10,982 nucleotides of DNA, from positions 1-10,982 of the forward strand of contig CAZVFX010000183.1 of NCBI GenBank assembly GCA_964626565.1, in the 5' to 3' direction. Of this stretch, positions 1-7,740 are shown piece by piece. The notes below the pieces were generated by a model. It ran no database searches, was not told where the DNA came from, and saw only the letters and a list, made by a program, of their open reading frames with translations. The number at the start of each line of letters is the position of its first letter. The stretch's first letter is position 1. This stretch comes from CAZVFX01 sp964626565 (lineage in GTDB: Bacteria; Myxococcota_A; UBA9042; CAIXZC01). The position numbers were made by a program, and so were the translations under genes.

Positions 1-33
1 TCAGGAACACCAGCTGCAGGTGGCGGTGTGATT

Positions 34-3000
34 TTACCTGTTCGCTTCTCTAGCCGCCACTGTCCGGTCGTTGGGATCGTTTACCAGGCTCAAAGCAAGA
101 ACACGGATCTTCTGGTTGTCCGGCAGCACCACTTCCGACGCACCCTCGGGAACGGAGAGCACGTACTGGAACAGGTAGGTGAACAGATAGGGATCGTTTC
201 CCGCCTTGGCGTGGCGGTGGGTGCCATACCAGGCGATGGGATCCAATTTCAAGAACCCGGGCACAAACAGCGCAGGGTCGGTCAGAACTTCTCCGTCCAC
301 TACCCGGCTGTCCCACTGCCCCACAAATCCGGAAAACTGTTGCACCTCCACTTTCGTGGTCTCACCGCCCAGGTCGAACAGGCCCACCGAATCGTCGGTG
401 GCTGCCGCCAGCACGTATAGCCTGTCCCCGGGAAGCGGCTCCAGGGGGATCGACTGCCCGGCACACGCCACCGCGTTGTTCGCTCCCGCTTTCGCCGAAC
501 CCATCTGGTAGATCGCCCCGCCGTTAGCAACCTGCCCCGGCAGCAATTCTCCAGGGAGGGTCCATTGCAGACCGCCGGCAAAATCGAACTCACCGTCGCC
601 GCGCGCGCTGTCGAGGCTGGCGACATCGGTGTCGTAGTCCAGGGACACCGTTCGGCTCGAGGGTGGAGTCAACGCCACGGGCGGTGGCCGCAGAGTCACG
701 GCGAAGGTCCTCGGCTGGTACGGTTTCAGGTCGAAGACTATCCTGCGGTAGACCAACTCCACCGCTCCTACCGGCTGCTCCGTCCCGTCCACTTCCCTCG
801 CCGTCTCTATCCCGTCCCCCATCTCCAGATGGATCCCCGACAACGATTTCCCCGCGGCTTCCCGCACCCGCACGATGTACTCATCACCGGCTTCCCCTCG
901 CTTCACCGCCTCCACTTCCACCATGCCGGACGTGAGCTTGAGGAACGAAAACGTGCGGCCCAACTCCCCCGGATGAACGCCGGTCTGAAACGCGATGAGC
1001 GGCTGGTTGAGTCGCTTTGCCTGACGCACCGAACCGTTCCGCCAGTCATCCTCATGACCGTACAGCCCATACAGCACACGGTGCGGTCCGATGTCCTGAG
1101 TGTCGTGGCCGTAGTAGGCGGAGATGAAAGACGGGAAGGGAGTGTGCAGCAACGTCAGCCTCAGCGTTTCGTCGTCGGGCTTGTCCCAGCCGTACTTGCA
1201 ATCGTTGAGCACTGATACGCCCCATGAGCCGTCGGTTGCCGTGAGGTCGGCCCACTGCTGAGCCGGGACCTCGTACAAGTTGGGGGCATTATTTCCCCTC
1301 TCGATCACTCCCAGCCCCAGATCATAGGTGGCCACTGGGTTGGCCGAGGCCAGGGGGAATATCAGCTTGGAAAACGTCGACGGGGTAGCCCAGTCGATCT
1401 GTGTATCCACCTCCACCCGGTGTCCGGCGTCTCCCGCACCTAGCCGGATCACCTGCCGGTAGCTGCTGCCGGCTTGCGACCGCGTCACCCTCAGCGCCAC
1501 CCGGGCCGGCCCGTCCTCGAGCACTTCCAGCTTGACGTCCCCCCCCACGTGCTCACGGGGTCCGGCCTCGATGTCCGACCATAACAGCTCCCAACCGGGC
1601 CACTCTCCCGAGAGGTCGTCGAAGAGCCCAATCCTCGCCGGGGCAGTCAGCAACTCCTCCGCCAACAGCTTGTCGTACACGCGGGCAAGGTCGCCCGCAG
1701 CATTCAATTCCACCCGGTATCGCTCGTTTTCCAGCGCAGACTCGCTCACCGAAAGAGCTGTGTCCAATTGGCAGGGGGCGTCGGCCTCTCGTACATCAAA
1801 TACCGCGTATCCCGATGAAGGAACCGACGCAACTATGGCGACTTCAATGAAACCGTCGCCCGTGGCCAGCAACTGAGAAGGGACCTCCTCTCCCTTGGGA
1901 CCATACACCCGTACATGGTCCGGCACCGCACCGGCGTACCGTACAACTGCCTCCACAACATCCTCTCGCTTGAAGGCCAGCGCATTGTACACCACCAGCG
2001 GCACCCCCTCCACGGCCGTATCCAGCGCCCGGGCCACTGCGCCTGCTGACTCGGTGAGCACCGATGCAAACCGGTTGAGCGCGATGAACTCGTCGTTCCA
2101 GGAGTACGCATAGATCTCCGGAATGCCGGTGCCTGTGATGTCATCGTGAAACTGGTGGACCAGGAAACGGATCCAGGCGTCGGTCAGCTTCTCCGCAGGA
2201 TAGGGCGAGCCGCCCAACCATTCAGCGGCTACCGCAGCCTGTTCAGCGGCTGCCCCCAGCAACTCGTTGCGCCGGTTCAGCCGCTTCATCGCCGCCTGCG
2301 ACGTATACGCGCCTGTACCGTGGGTGGTGAGCAACAACTCACCCTGGTAGTGAGGCAACTGAGCGATGTGCGACGGGGTAAGATCGCGGAAAAACTGGTC
2401 GGAAAAAGCGCTCACCACCTCAACCGGGCCGTCGCCATCGATGCTAGCCTGCAGCTTCGCCACAGATTGTTCAGGCGCCGGCCCCCCTTGATCGCCGATG
2501 CCGAAGTAGCGATAGCCCACCCGCTGCTGCTCTTGGTCAAACCAGGCGTCGCATTCTTCACCCCACTGACCATGCTCACTGAGATCCCACTTGATCGACC
2601 CGATGTAGCTGCCGGGGTTGAGCACCGCGACAACGGACTCACCGTCCGGCCCTTCCCAGACGCCAATCTCGAAAGGCATGCCTTGGGCAGACCCCCAGGA
2701 TAGTTTCTGGGTCGAGAACCCTTTCAATCCGCAGTGCGCCGCCACCGATGGCAGTGCGTAACCGAACCCGAAGCAGTCGGGGAGGAAGACATCCAACCCC
2801 GTGACCCCAAATTCCTTCCTGAAGAACGAACTGCCGTAGAGGAACTGCCGCATCAGCGACTCAGGAGACGGAACATTTACGTCCCCGCCTTCGATAGCGC
2901 TGCCGGCAGGCGCCCACCTCCCCGCCGTAACCCACTCCTTCAGCTCCGCGTACAAATCAGGGTAATACTCTTTCAAGAGCATGTAGCGGAACGCCCCTTC

Positions 3001-3219
3001 CCAACTGAAGTTGTAGTCCTGATACGTCTCGAGCTGCTTGAACGTTTCCTCGAAAGTCGCTGGAATATGGTCAGTGATGGTCTCCTGAATGTCCCACCAC
3101 CACTGGGTGTCCAGATGGGAAACTGCAACCACGTACAGCTTGCGCTCTTCCGCACCGCCAACGCCACTCGACGTTACTATCGCAAGAGCTGCCGCCAGGC
3201 CCGCCAGGCGCAAACGCAA
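34..3219 (-). CDS. Secreted glycoside hydrolase family 38 alpha-mannosidase
   Basis: The product is a 1061-aa retaining alpha-mannosidase of family GH38, predicted to remove alpha-linked mannose from glycans outside the cytoplasm. An N-terminal signal peptide is visible (basic start, Ala/Leu core, likely cleavage near residue 23). The catalytic domain shows the family zinc ligands and nucleophile in order: SHLDTQW (His35, Asp37), LPDCFGFG (Asp148, the presumed nucleophile and metal ligand), FSTQKLSWG near 168-176, THGTGAYTSQ near 299-308 and HQFHDD (His358). A beta-rich central region and a C-terminal domain (about 880-1061), ending in a segment like DNQKIRVLALSL, follow. The start is uncertain: no ATG is near, and the listed TTG lies almost against the purine-rich GGGGAGAG, whereas an in-frame TTG two codons later (3213) has better spacing. 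The gene is last of three, 9 nt after its neighbour. The family call is firm; the linkage specificity is not known. Confidence 0.93.
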   Translation of the reverse strand: MRLRLAGLAAALAIVTSSGVGGAEERKLYVVAVSHLDTQWWWDIQETITDHIPATFEETFKQLETYQDYNFSWEGAFRYMLLKEYYPDLYAELKEWVTAGRWAPAGSAIEGGDVNVPSPESLMRQFLYGSSFFRKEFGVTGLDVFLPDCFGFGYALPSVAAHCGLKGFSTQKLSWGSAQGMPFEIGVWEGPDGESVVAVLNPGSYIGSIKWDLSEHGQWGEECDAWFDQEQQRVGYRYFGIGDQGGPAPEQSVAKLQASIDGDGPVEVVSAFSDQFFRDLTPSHIAQLPHYQGELLLTTHGTGAYTSQAAMKRLNRRNELLGAAAEQAAVAAEWLGGSPYPAEKLTDAWIRFLVHQFHDDITGTGIPEIYAYSWNDEFIALNRFASVLTESAGAVARALDTAVEGVPLVVYNALAFKREDVVEAVVRYAGAVPDHVRVYGPKGEEVPSQLLATGDGFIEVAIVASVPSSGYAVFDVREADAPCQLDTALSVSESALENERYRVELNAAGDLARVYDKLLAEELLTAPARIGLFDDLSGEWPGWELLWSDIEAGPREHVGGDVKLEVLEDGPARVALRVTRSQAGSSYRQVIRLGAGDAGHRVEVDTQIDWATPSTFSKLIFPLASANPVATYDLGLGVIERGNNAPNLYEVPAQQWADLTATDGSWGVSVLNDCKYGWDKPDDETLRLTLLHTPFPSFISAYYGHDTQDIGPHRVLYGLYGHEDDWRNGSVRQAKRLNQPLIAFQTGVHPGELGRTFSFLKLTSGMVEVEAVKRGEAGDEYIVRVREAAGKSLSGIHLEMGDGIETAREVDGTEQPVGAVELVYRRIVFDLKPYQPRTFAVTLRPPPVALTPPSSRTVSLDYDTDVASLDSARGDGEFDFAGGLQWTLPGELLPGQVANGGAIYQMGSAKAGANNAVACAGQSIPLEPLPGDRLYVLAAATDDSVGLFDLGGETTKVEVQQFSGFVGQWDSRVVDGEVLTDPALFVPGFLKLDPIAWYGTHRHAKAGNDPYLFTYLFQYVLSVPEGASEVVLPDNQKIRVLALSLVNDPNDRTVAAREANR

Positions 3220-3228
3220 ACTCTCCCC

Positions 3229-4506
3229 CTATTGCAAAGTCAGGTCGAGAACAAACTCGTTCTGGCCCACCTCAGCCTCCACCACCCGCGTGGTCATCTT
3301 CTTTCCGCCCAGGTTGAACTTGATGGAAGCCGCCGCACTGCCGGAGAATTTCAGCCCGGATGACCACAACGACTGCAGCCACGCACCGGCCTCGAAACCC
3401 GCCGGCCCTCTGACCTCCTCCACCTTGGCGCCTTCCACCTCAGCCACCAGCTTCCTCCTGACCACCGTAATCCTCGGCGTCCCGCCCAGCCGGATCTCCT
3501 TGCACGGCTCTGCCGTCTTCCACAACGTGGTCTTGAACGGCCGCTTCCCCTTGGACCAATCAAACCCGGGCTCGTAGTCTCCTTTCTTGTCGGGCTTGCC
3601 CTTCAAGGAATAGCGACTGGGAATGTGCCCCATCTCCATGCCGTAATTGGCCAACTGGGCCGCCGCGCTGCCAGACATCCGTACCCGAAACCGGCCCGAC
3701 CGATACTTGCGGGGAAGATAGGTCTCGGCAAAGGTGCCGTCGGTAACGGGCAACGCGGTGAAAAGACCGATGTCCAGCACGTCACCGGCCTCGGTCTCCG
3801 TGGCTCGCAACTCAACGTCCTGCACCGGGAATATGGGCATAGCGATGCGCAAAGTCGCCACCGCCTGCAGCTTGCCCAGCACACTCTTGGGCAATGATTT
3901 GTGCAGGTTCTTCAACAGCTTGTTCACACCCCGTTGCACGAGACTCCCCAGGTCGCTGCCACGCAACACAGATTTTGGTATCTCGGGCAGGCGGGCGAGA
4001 ACCTTGTCCGCTACTTTGTTCGCTACCTTTCGGCTGATCTTGATGGGCGCCGCAGCCCGCAGGCTGTCGGCGTGAAAGGCCAACTCGAGAGAGCCGGTGC
4101 GCTTATCATATTTGACCGCCGCTTCTACGTCCAGCTTGGCGCCGAAAAGCTCTGTCTTCCCGACCCCGAAAAGAAGTGCTATCCGGAAAACCAGATTGCC
4201 GTTGGTGACTCCGATAATCTTCACCGAGTCGGCCCGCACACTCATACGATCCAATCCGGGCGCCACATTGCCCACGTCCGGAATCTTCACACTCCCGGCC
4301 TTGAGCTTCTTCACCTTGGCCGCCAGCACCTTGTTCACCAGCTTGAAAGGCAGCGCGATCACCAGGTGAGGGGTCTCGGTCGGCGCAGCCACCCGGTCCA
4401 GAAACTCTCCTCGGGAACGGTTGATCTCCTCACATGTTGTGCCGCAGGAAGAAACCGCCAGCAGCAACGCCACAGCCAGAGCAAACATTGGGACATTGCG
4501 AAACAT
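3229..4506 (-). CDS. Lipoprotein of unknown function (425 aa)
   Basis: I do not recognise this family with confidence. The first 20 residues form a signal peptide with a hydrophobic Ala/Leu/Val core, ending in a lipobox V-S-S-C. Cys21 would be lipidated and the protein anchored in the membrane. The mature part has alternating hydrophobic beta segments and Lys/Val/Leu-rich amphipathic stretches (about 50-75 and 150-215: repeated VNKVLAAKVKK-like and ANKVADKVLARL-like text), followed by more beta-rich text to the C-terminus. This pattern could fit a lipid-binding TULIP/BPI-like fold such as DUF4403, but that is a guess from texture alone. The ATG is preceded by GAGAGG at suitable spacing. It begins 9 nt after the propeller lipoprotein and ends 9 nt before the GH38 gene, so the three are probably co-transcribed. 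A profile or structure search would decide the fold. Confidence 0.85.
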   Translation of the reverse strand: MFRNVPMFALAVALLLAVSSCGTTCEEINRSRGEFLDRVAAPTETPHLVIALPFKLVNKVLAAKVKKLKAGSVKIPDVGNVAPGLDRMSVRADSVKIIGVTNGNLVFRIALLFGVGKTELFGAKLDVEAAVKYDKRTGSLELAFHADSLRAAAPIKISRKVANKVADKVLARLPEIPKSVLRGSDLGSLVQRGVNKLLKNLHKSLPKSVLGKLQAVATLRIAMPIFPVQDVELRATETEAGDVLDIGLFTALPVTDGTFAETYLPRKYRSGRFRVRMSGSAAAQLANYGMEMGHIPSRYSLKGKPDKKGDYEPGFDWSKGKRPFKTTLWKTAEPCKEIRLGGTPRITVVRRKLVAEVEGAKVEEVRGPAGFEAGAWLQSLWSSGLKFSGSAAASIKFNLGGKKMTTRVVEAEVGQNEFVLDLTLQ

Positions 4507-4515
4507 CTCTACCTC

Positions 4516-6159
4516 TCAGAGGTTCGTATTTGCGTAATATACATCCAGCCGCGGGTACTGATTCCCGGAAGACTCATAGGTCAAGCCCGCGCTCCCGTCC
4601 GCCCATACTGCATGTATCGTCCCGTCCGGACCAATGGCCAGGGAAGGGTCCTTCTGATCGCCGCTCCCTTCCGGATTGATCTGGACGGGCAAAGCCCACG
4701 TCTGGGGCCACCATCCCGAGTGACGGGAGGTGTAGTACACGTCAAAGTCGCCGGGCGCGTCCATGAAACCGTTGTCCTGGTGCCACGCGATGTGCGCGGT
4801 CCCGTCCGGCGCCACCGCCAACGCCAGCCCCCGGCTCACGCCCCCCTTGGGATAGACGTTATCCACCACCGTCTCCTCCTCGTTGAAGGAGCCCGACTCG
4901 TAACCGCGCTGCCGGTAGTGGATATTCATCACCAGGAACTCCTTGTATTCCAACCACGCGATGTGAGCGCGGGTGCTTTCGTCTTCGACCACTTCCGGAG
5001 CCCGCTGCCCGTGATCCGCAAACCAGTCCACCGTCTCCTCCGGGCCGAATTCACCTTCCCAGGCAGGCTTCCGGCGATACTTGATCCAGTACTTGTCCGG
5101 CCCCGCTTCGTCGTGATTGGTGGTCCACACTACATGGATCGCCCCGTACGGCCCGGCGTGAATCCGGGGATGGACCGAGCCCTGAGTCACGTCGGTGAGC
5201 CGCACCTCGGGCCCGAAATCCTCGGGCAAACCGGAAGGCGTGTGCCGATAGTAGATGTCAGCCGCGATAATGTAGATCTCTCCCTCGGGAGGATCGTGCC
5301 GCTGGTCATCCCACACGAAGTGGAAACCACCGTTCTTGTCGATAGTCACGTCCGGGCGGGACTGAGAACACTCAGGCCATGCCGGAGCCGCCAACTGGAC
5401 CACCACATAGATCGGGCTCCACACCCCCTGCGGGCTGCGGACCTTGTAGTAGACGTCATTGCAATATTCGTTTCCCTGCTCGTCGAAGACGCCCTTATCC
5501 TCGGCCCAGGTAATGGCCACCGTCCCGTCCAGTCCCACAGCCATTCCCGATGGACTCAATACCGCCCCGGTCGCATGCGCCTCTACCACTTCCATGGGCC
5601 CCCAATCGCCACCGGGAGGCCGGTGCCGATACAGGATAGCCTCCATTGCCGGGTCGGGCTTCGGCCGTTGCCGCCAGGCCACGTGCAGCCCACCGTCGCC
5701 GTCGATCCGTATCACCGGCAGCGAACCGCCCGTCGTGGAATCGACGAAATCGGTAATCAGCGACTCGGGAACGGAGAACAACCCGGAGGGCTCAACAAGA
5801 TCGGCCTCCGCAACCTCGTCCACACCCATGTCCAACTCTTCTGCGAGGTCAGGCAACTCAGTTGTGTCCTCAGAGTCGATTTCGGCAATGTCGTCCAAGT
5901 CCGGCAGGTCCGCAGTCAACTCCACCGGGTCGACCAGGTCTGTCCCCACATCGGCAGCCACCAAATCCTGGAATGAATCTACGAAGTCGGCATCGATCTC
6001 CCAGACCACATCGCCCACTACTTCCCCTGCATCCGGTAGAACCTGCGTCTCCGGAACCGAATCGGCAACCTCAAAGACAACATCCTTACTCCCGCCGCTA
6101 CCTCCACAACCGACAGCAAACAGCAGCGCAGCCACATAGGCCGAGATGGTCATTTTCAT
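4516..6159 (-). CDS. Lipoprotein with acidic stalk and seven-repeat beta-propeller
   Basis: The product is a 547-aa predicted surface or periplasmic lipoprotein. Residues 1-17 form a signal peptide and A-V-G-C is the lipobox, with Cys18 lipidated. Residues about 25-125 are a low-complexity Asp/Glu/Val/Leu stalk. From about 148 to the end there are seven copies of a blade unit, each with a strand like (G)xxHhxW followed 20-35 residues later by (D)hYY: signature strands near 148-162, 206-218, 269-283, 331-345, 388-402, 445-459 and 506-519. Seven copies suggest a seven-bladed propeller of BNR/sialidase-like type; no catalytic sialidase residues could be assigned. The frame stays open upstream to 6486, but ATG 6159 was chosen because it follows GGAGG by five bases and places the signal peptide at the N-terminus. 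The ligand is unknown. It leads a three-gene set with the next lipoprotein and the mannosidase, suggesting a glycan or surface role. Confidence 0.88.
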   Translation of the reverse strand: MKMTISAYVAALLFAVGCGGSGGSKDVVFEVADSVPETQVLPDAGEVVGDVVWEIDADFVDSFQDLVAADVGTDLVDPVELTADLPDLDDIAEIDSEDTTELPDLAEELDMGVDEVAEADLVEPSGLFSVPESLITDFVDSTTGGSLPVIRIDGDGGLHVAWRQRPKPDPAMEAILYRHRPPGGDWGPMEVVEAHATGAVLSPSGMAVGLDGTVAITWAEDKGVFDEQGNEYCNDVYYKVRSPQGVWSPIYVVVQLAAPAWPECSQSRPDVTIDKNGGFHFVWDDQRHDPPEGEIYIIAADIYYRHTPSGLPEDFGPEVRLTDVTQGSVHPRIHAGPYGAIHVVWTTNHDEAGPDKYWIKYRRKPAWEGEFGPEETVDWFADHGQRAPEVVEDESTRAHIAWLEYKEFLVMNIHYRQRGYESGSFNEEETVVDNVYPKGGVSRGLALAVAPDGTAHIAWHQDNGFMDAPGDFDVYYTSRHSGWWPQTWALPVQINPEGSGDQKDPSLAIGPDGTIHAVWADGSAGLTYESSGNQYPRLDVYYANTNL

Positions 6160-6349
6160 GCCTTCCTCCGTCACCAATCGAGTAGAGCAGTTTCGGGCCT
6201 GAAAATCAAGAGACAGATCTGCTGGAGTGGTGGCCGTAGAAGAGGTCCTTTCTCGCTGGGAAAGGTGTCGCCAAAGGCGACGGAAAGGGGTTAGCTTGTT
6301 CGCCACCTGACCGTCAAAGCCAAGAAAGAAGGAATCTATCCCCTCTTCC
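6160..6349. other. 190-base gap between hgcB and the lipoprotein operon
   Basis: This stretch separates the mercury-methylation unit from the lipoprotein set. It holds a 6-bp perfect inverted repeat, GTCGCC-AAA-GGCGAC, at 6267-6281 that has no following T-run on either strand, and a weak promoter candidate nearer the lipoprotein gene. The lipoprotein reading frame is open through it, but no start with a good ribosome site or signal peptide supports an extension. I see no RNA gene or clear terminator here. Confidence 0.5.
6181..6209 (-). promoter_or_regulatory. Possible promoter for the lipoprotein/mannosidase operon
   Basis: On the minus strand, TTGATT (6209-6204) and TCTACT (6186-6181) are separated by exactly 17 bases and lie about 20 bases upstream of the propeller gene start. 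Each hexamer matches the sigma-70 consensus at four of six positions, so the site is only suggestive. It would let the three downstream genes be transcribed separately from hgcAB. Confidence 0.3.
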
Positions 6350-6652
6350 TCAGCAACAGCTCGAAGTTTCATCGGTGCTGCAGCCGCAGGTAGGCTCCGT
6401 ACCGGTGAGGGCACCGGTGATGATGGCTGCCGCGCACCCCACCCCGGCTTCCACCGCCAGAGCAGACTCCGGGCAGTTGAGAGCACAGGCTCCGCACTCC
6501 ATACACCCGTTTACATCCACCACCCGGGCTTTGCCCCCTTCGATCTCCAACACCGCATGAGGGCAGACCCGCTTACACATACCGCACCCGTTGCACGCGT
6601 CGTCGTCCAACGCCAGGGTAGTCACATTCTTCAGGTATCTAAGTCCGAGCAT
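6350..6652 (-). CDS. hgcB: HgcB, 2[4Fe-4S] ferredoxin of mercury methylation
   Basis: HgcB is the partner of HgcA. Known work assigns it to reducing the HgcA corrinoid and probably handling Hg(II) during methylmercury formation. This 100-aa protein has two classical cluster motifs, CNGCGMCKRVCP (Cys20, 23, 26, 30) and CMECGACALNCP (Cys50, 53, 56, 60). It also has the family-diagnostic extra cysteine Cys73 in GVGC, the same position number as the functionally important Cys73 of Desulfovibrio desulfuricans ND132 HgcB, and a terminal Cys99-Cys100 pair. Two more cysteines, Cys89 and Cys91 (CGC), lie just before the tail. The length is close to the 95 aa of the ND132 protein. The ATG lies 2 nt after the hgcA stop, with a GGAGG-rich ribosome site inside the end of hgcA, so translation is probably coupled. 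It is cytoplasmic and should dock to membrane-bound HgcA. Confidence 0.96.
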   Translation of the reverse strand: MLGLRYLKNVTTLALDDDACNGCGMCKRVCPHAVLEIEGGKARVVDVNGCMECGACALNCPESALAVEAGVGCAAAIITGALTGTEPTCGCSTDETSSCC

Positions 6653-6654
6653 TT

Positions 6655-7731
6655 TTACCCCCCTCCTTCAACAAACCTGGAGACGATCCACAGGATGATT
6701 CCACCAACCGCGGCCACAGCCTGGGCCGGAACCGCGACCTTCATTTCCGCCTTCACCCCCGACAACGAAGTATAAGTCGAAGCACCGGTGAAATTCATGG
6801 CGGTAAAACTGCTGATGGCGGTGATGATAAGAAACCAGGCGGTGGTACTCATCCAGCCGTCAAAGACACCGGCCGTGCCGCCCATAACCGCGTTCATCAG
6901 GGCGAAGAATCCAGCCCCGACCCAGGCGCCCTTCAAGGAAAACGGACTGCCGGGAAGCCAGGGCAGCAAGAGCGGTGCAAACACGGACCCGACAATGAAG
7001 GCGCCCACCAACAGCAGGGCGGAAGGAATGCCCACGGCCGCGACACGGTCCACAGAATAGAATCCAGCGCCTAAGCCCGACAGCAGCAGGAATGCGGCCG
7101 CGATGAAAAGCGCCGGTTTCAATCCCTGCACCAACTCCACCGGAGCCACCGCGGCCCGATCCCACAGTGTAAACCTCACCCGCCTCATCTCCGCGTCGGC
7201 TTTCATCCTGTCTTTGAGGAATCTGGGCAAGTCGGAGGCTCGCACCGGCCCATAGGCAACCCGAAAGCCGCAACGCTCCTTCACCTCGTGCGCAGACACC
7301 CCGGGGGCACCCAACTGGGGAACCACCAACGTCCGATGTTTCACCACCTCACCCAACCCCACTGCCTCCACTCGGGCCACCAGTTCGTCGGTGCCGAACG
7401 TTCCCTTCCCCGCAGCACACCACACGTTGATCCCTTTCGTGTCGATTACGAGAATCCAGGCATCGACCCCACCCAACTCCTTGCGGAGAGCATCAAAGCT
7501 AAGTTTGTAATTGGCGGACACCAGCACCGGAGACTCCGGCGCCGGACTCCCGACACCATACAGGCCCGGCGGCACAGTATATCCGGAACGGCCAATACTC
7601 AACCGCCTCAGTGTGTTGCCGTAATTGTCGCAAAACTCCAACTGCGTCTTGACCAGAGGAACTGGCCCTCGCACAGTATCCTCCTGACCCGCCACGAAAG
7701 AGGCCTGAGCTTCATTTCCACAACATCGCAT
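6655..7731 (-). CDS. hgcA: HgcA, membrane corrinoid protein of mercury methylation
   Basis: HgcA transfers a methyl group from its corrinoid cofactor to Hg(II), giving methylmercury; the methyl group is thought to come from the folate/acetyl-CoA pathway. The 358-aa protein has the defining cap-helix motif NVWCAAGKG at 102-110, where Cys105 is the equivalent of the cobalt-ligating Cys93 of ND132 HgcA. Other family-like segments are YTVPPGLYGVG (51-61), VPQLGAPGVSAHEV (137-150) and RVAYGPVRASDLP (157-169). The C-terminal half holds five predicted membrane helices near 206-224, 230-256, 269-290, 297-314 and 332-352, as expected. The N-terminus is about 20 residues longer than in ND132 and begins with a vicinal Cys3-Cys4 pair. 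The start is well supported by AGGAGG five bases before the ATG. That ribosome site overlaps the stop codon of the CcdA-like gene, so the two are probably translationally coupled. Confidence 0.97.
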   Translation of the reverse strand: MRCCGNEAQASFVAGQEDTVRGPVPLVKTQLEFCDNYGNTLRRLSIGRSGYTVPPGLYGVGSPAPESPVLVSANYKLSFDALRKELGGVDAWILVIDTKGINVWCAAGKGTFGTDELVARVEAVGLGEVVKHRTLVVPQLGAPGVSAHEVKERCGFRVAYGPVRASDLPRFLKDRMKADAEMRRVRFTLWDRAAVAPVELVQGLKPALFIAAAFLLLSGLGAGFYSVDRVAAVGIPSALLLVGAFIVGSVFAPLLLPWLPGSPFSLKGAWVGAGFFALMNAVMGGTAGVFDGWMSTTAWFLIITAISSFTAMNFTGASTYTSLSGVKAEMKVAVPAQAVAAVGGIILWIVSRFVEGGG

Positions 7732-7740
7732 TATTGCCTC

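Noticed and set aside
1..33. A quasi-palindrome around ACCAGCTGCAGGT downstream of the mannosidase as a terminator.
   Set aside because: The symmetry is imperfect, no T-tract follows, and the region is cut by the window edge.
3901..5976. A 691-codon open frame on the plus strand.
   Set aside because: It lies antisense to two lipoprotein genes with clear lipoboxes and blade repeats. Its product is Arg/His/Pro-rich without domains, as expected for antisense of GC-rich genes.
6267..6281. A hairpin GTCGCC-AAA-GGCGAC after hgcB as an intrinsic terminator.
   Set aside because: The stem has only six pairs and no T-run follows on either strand, so termination cannot be claimed.
6160..6486. A 109-residue N-terminal extension of the propeller lipoprotein.
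   Set aside because: The frame is open, but it would overlap hgcB, has no convincing start site, and would bury the signal peptide and lipobox.
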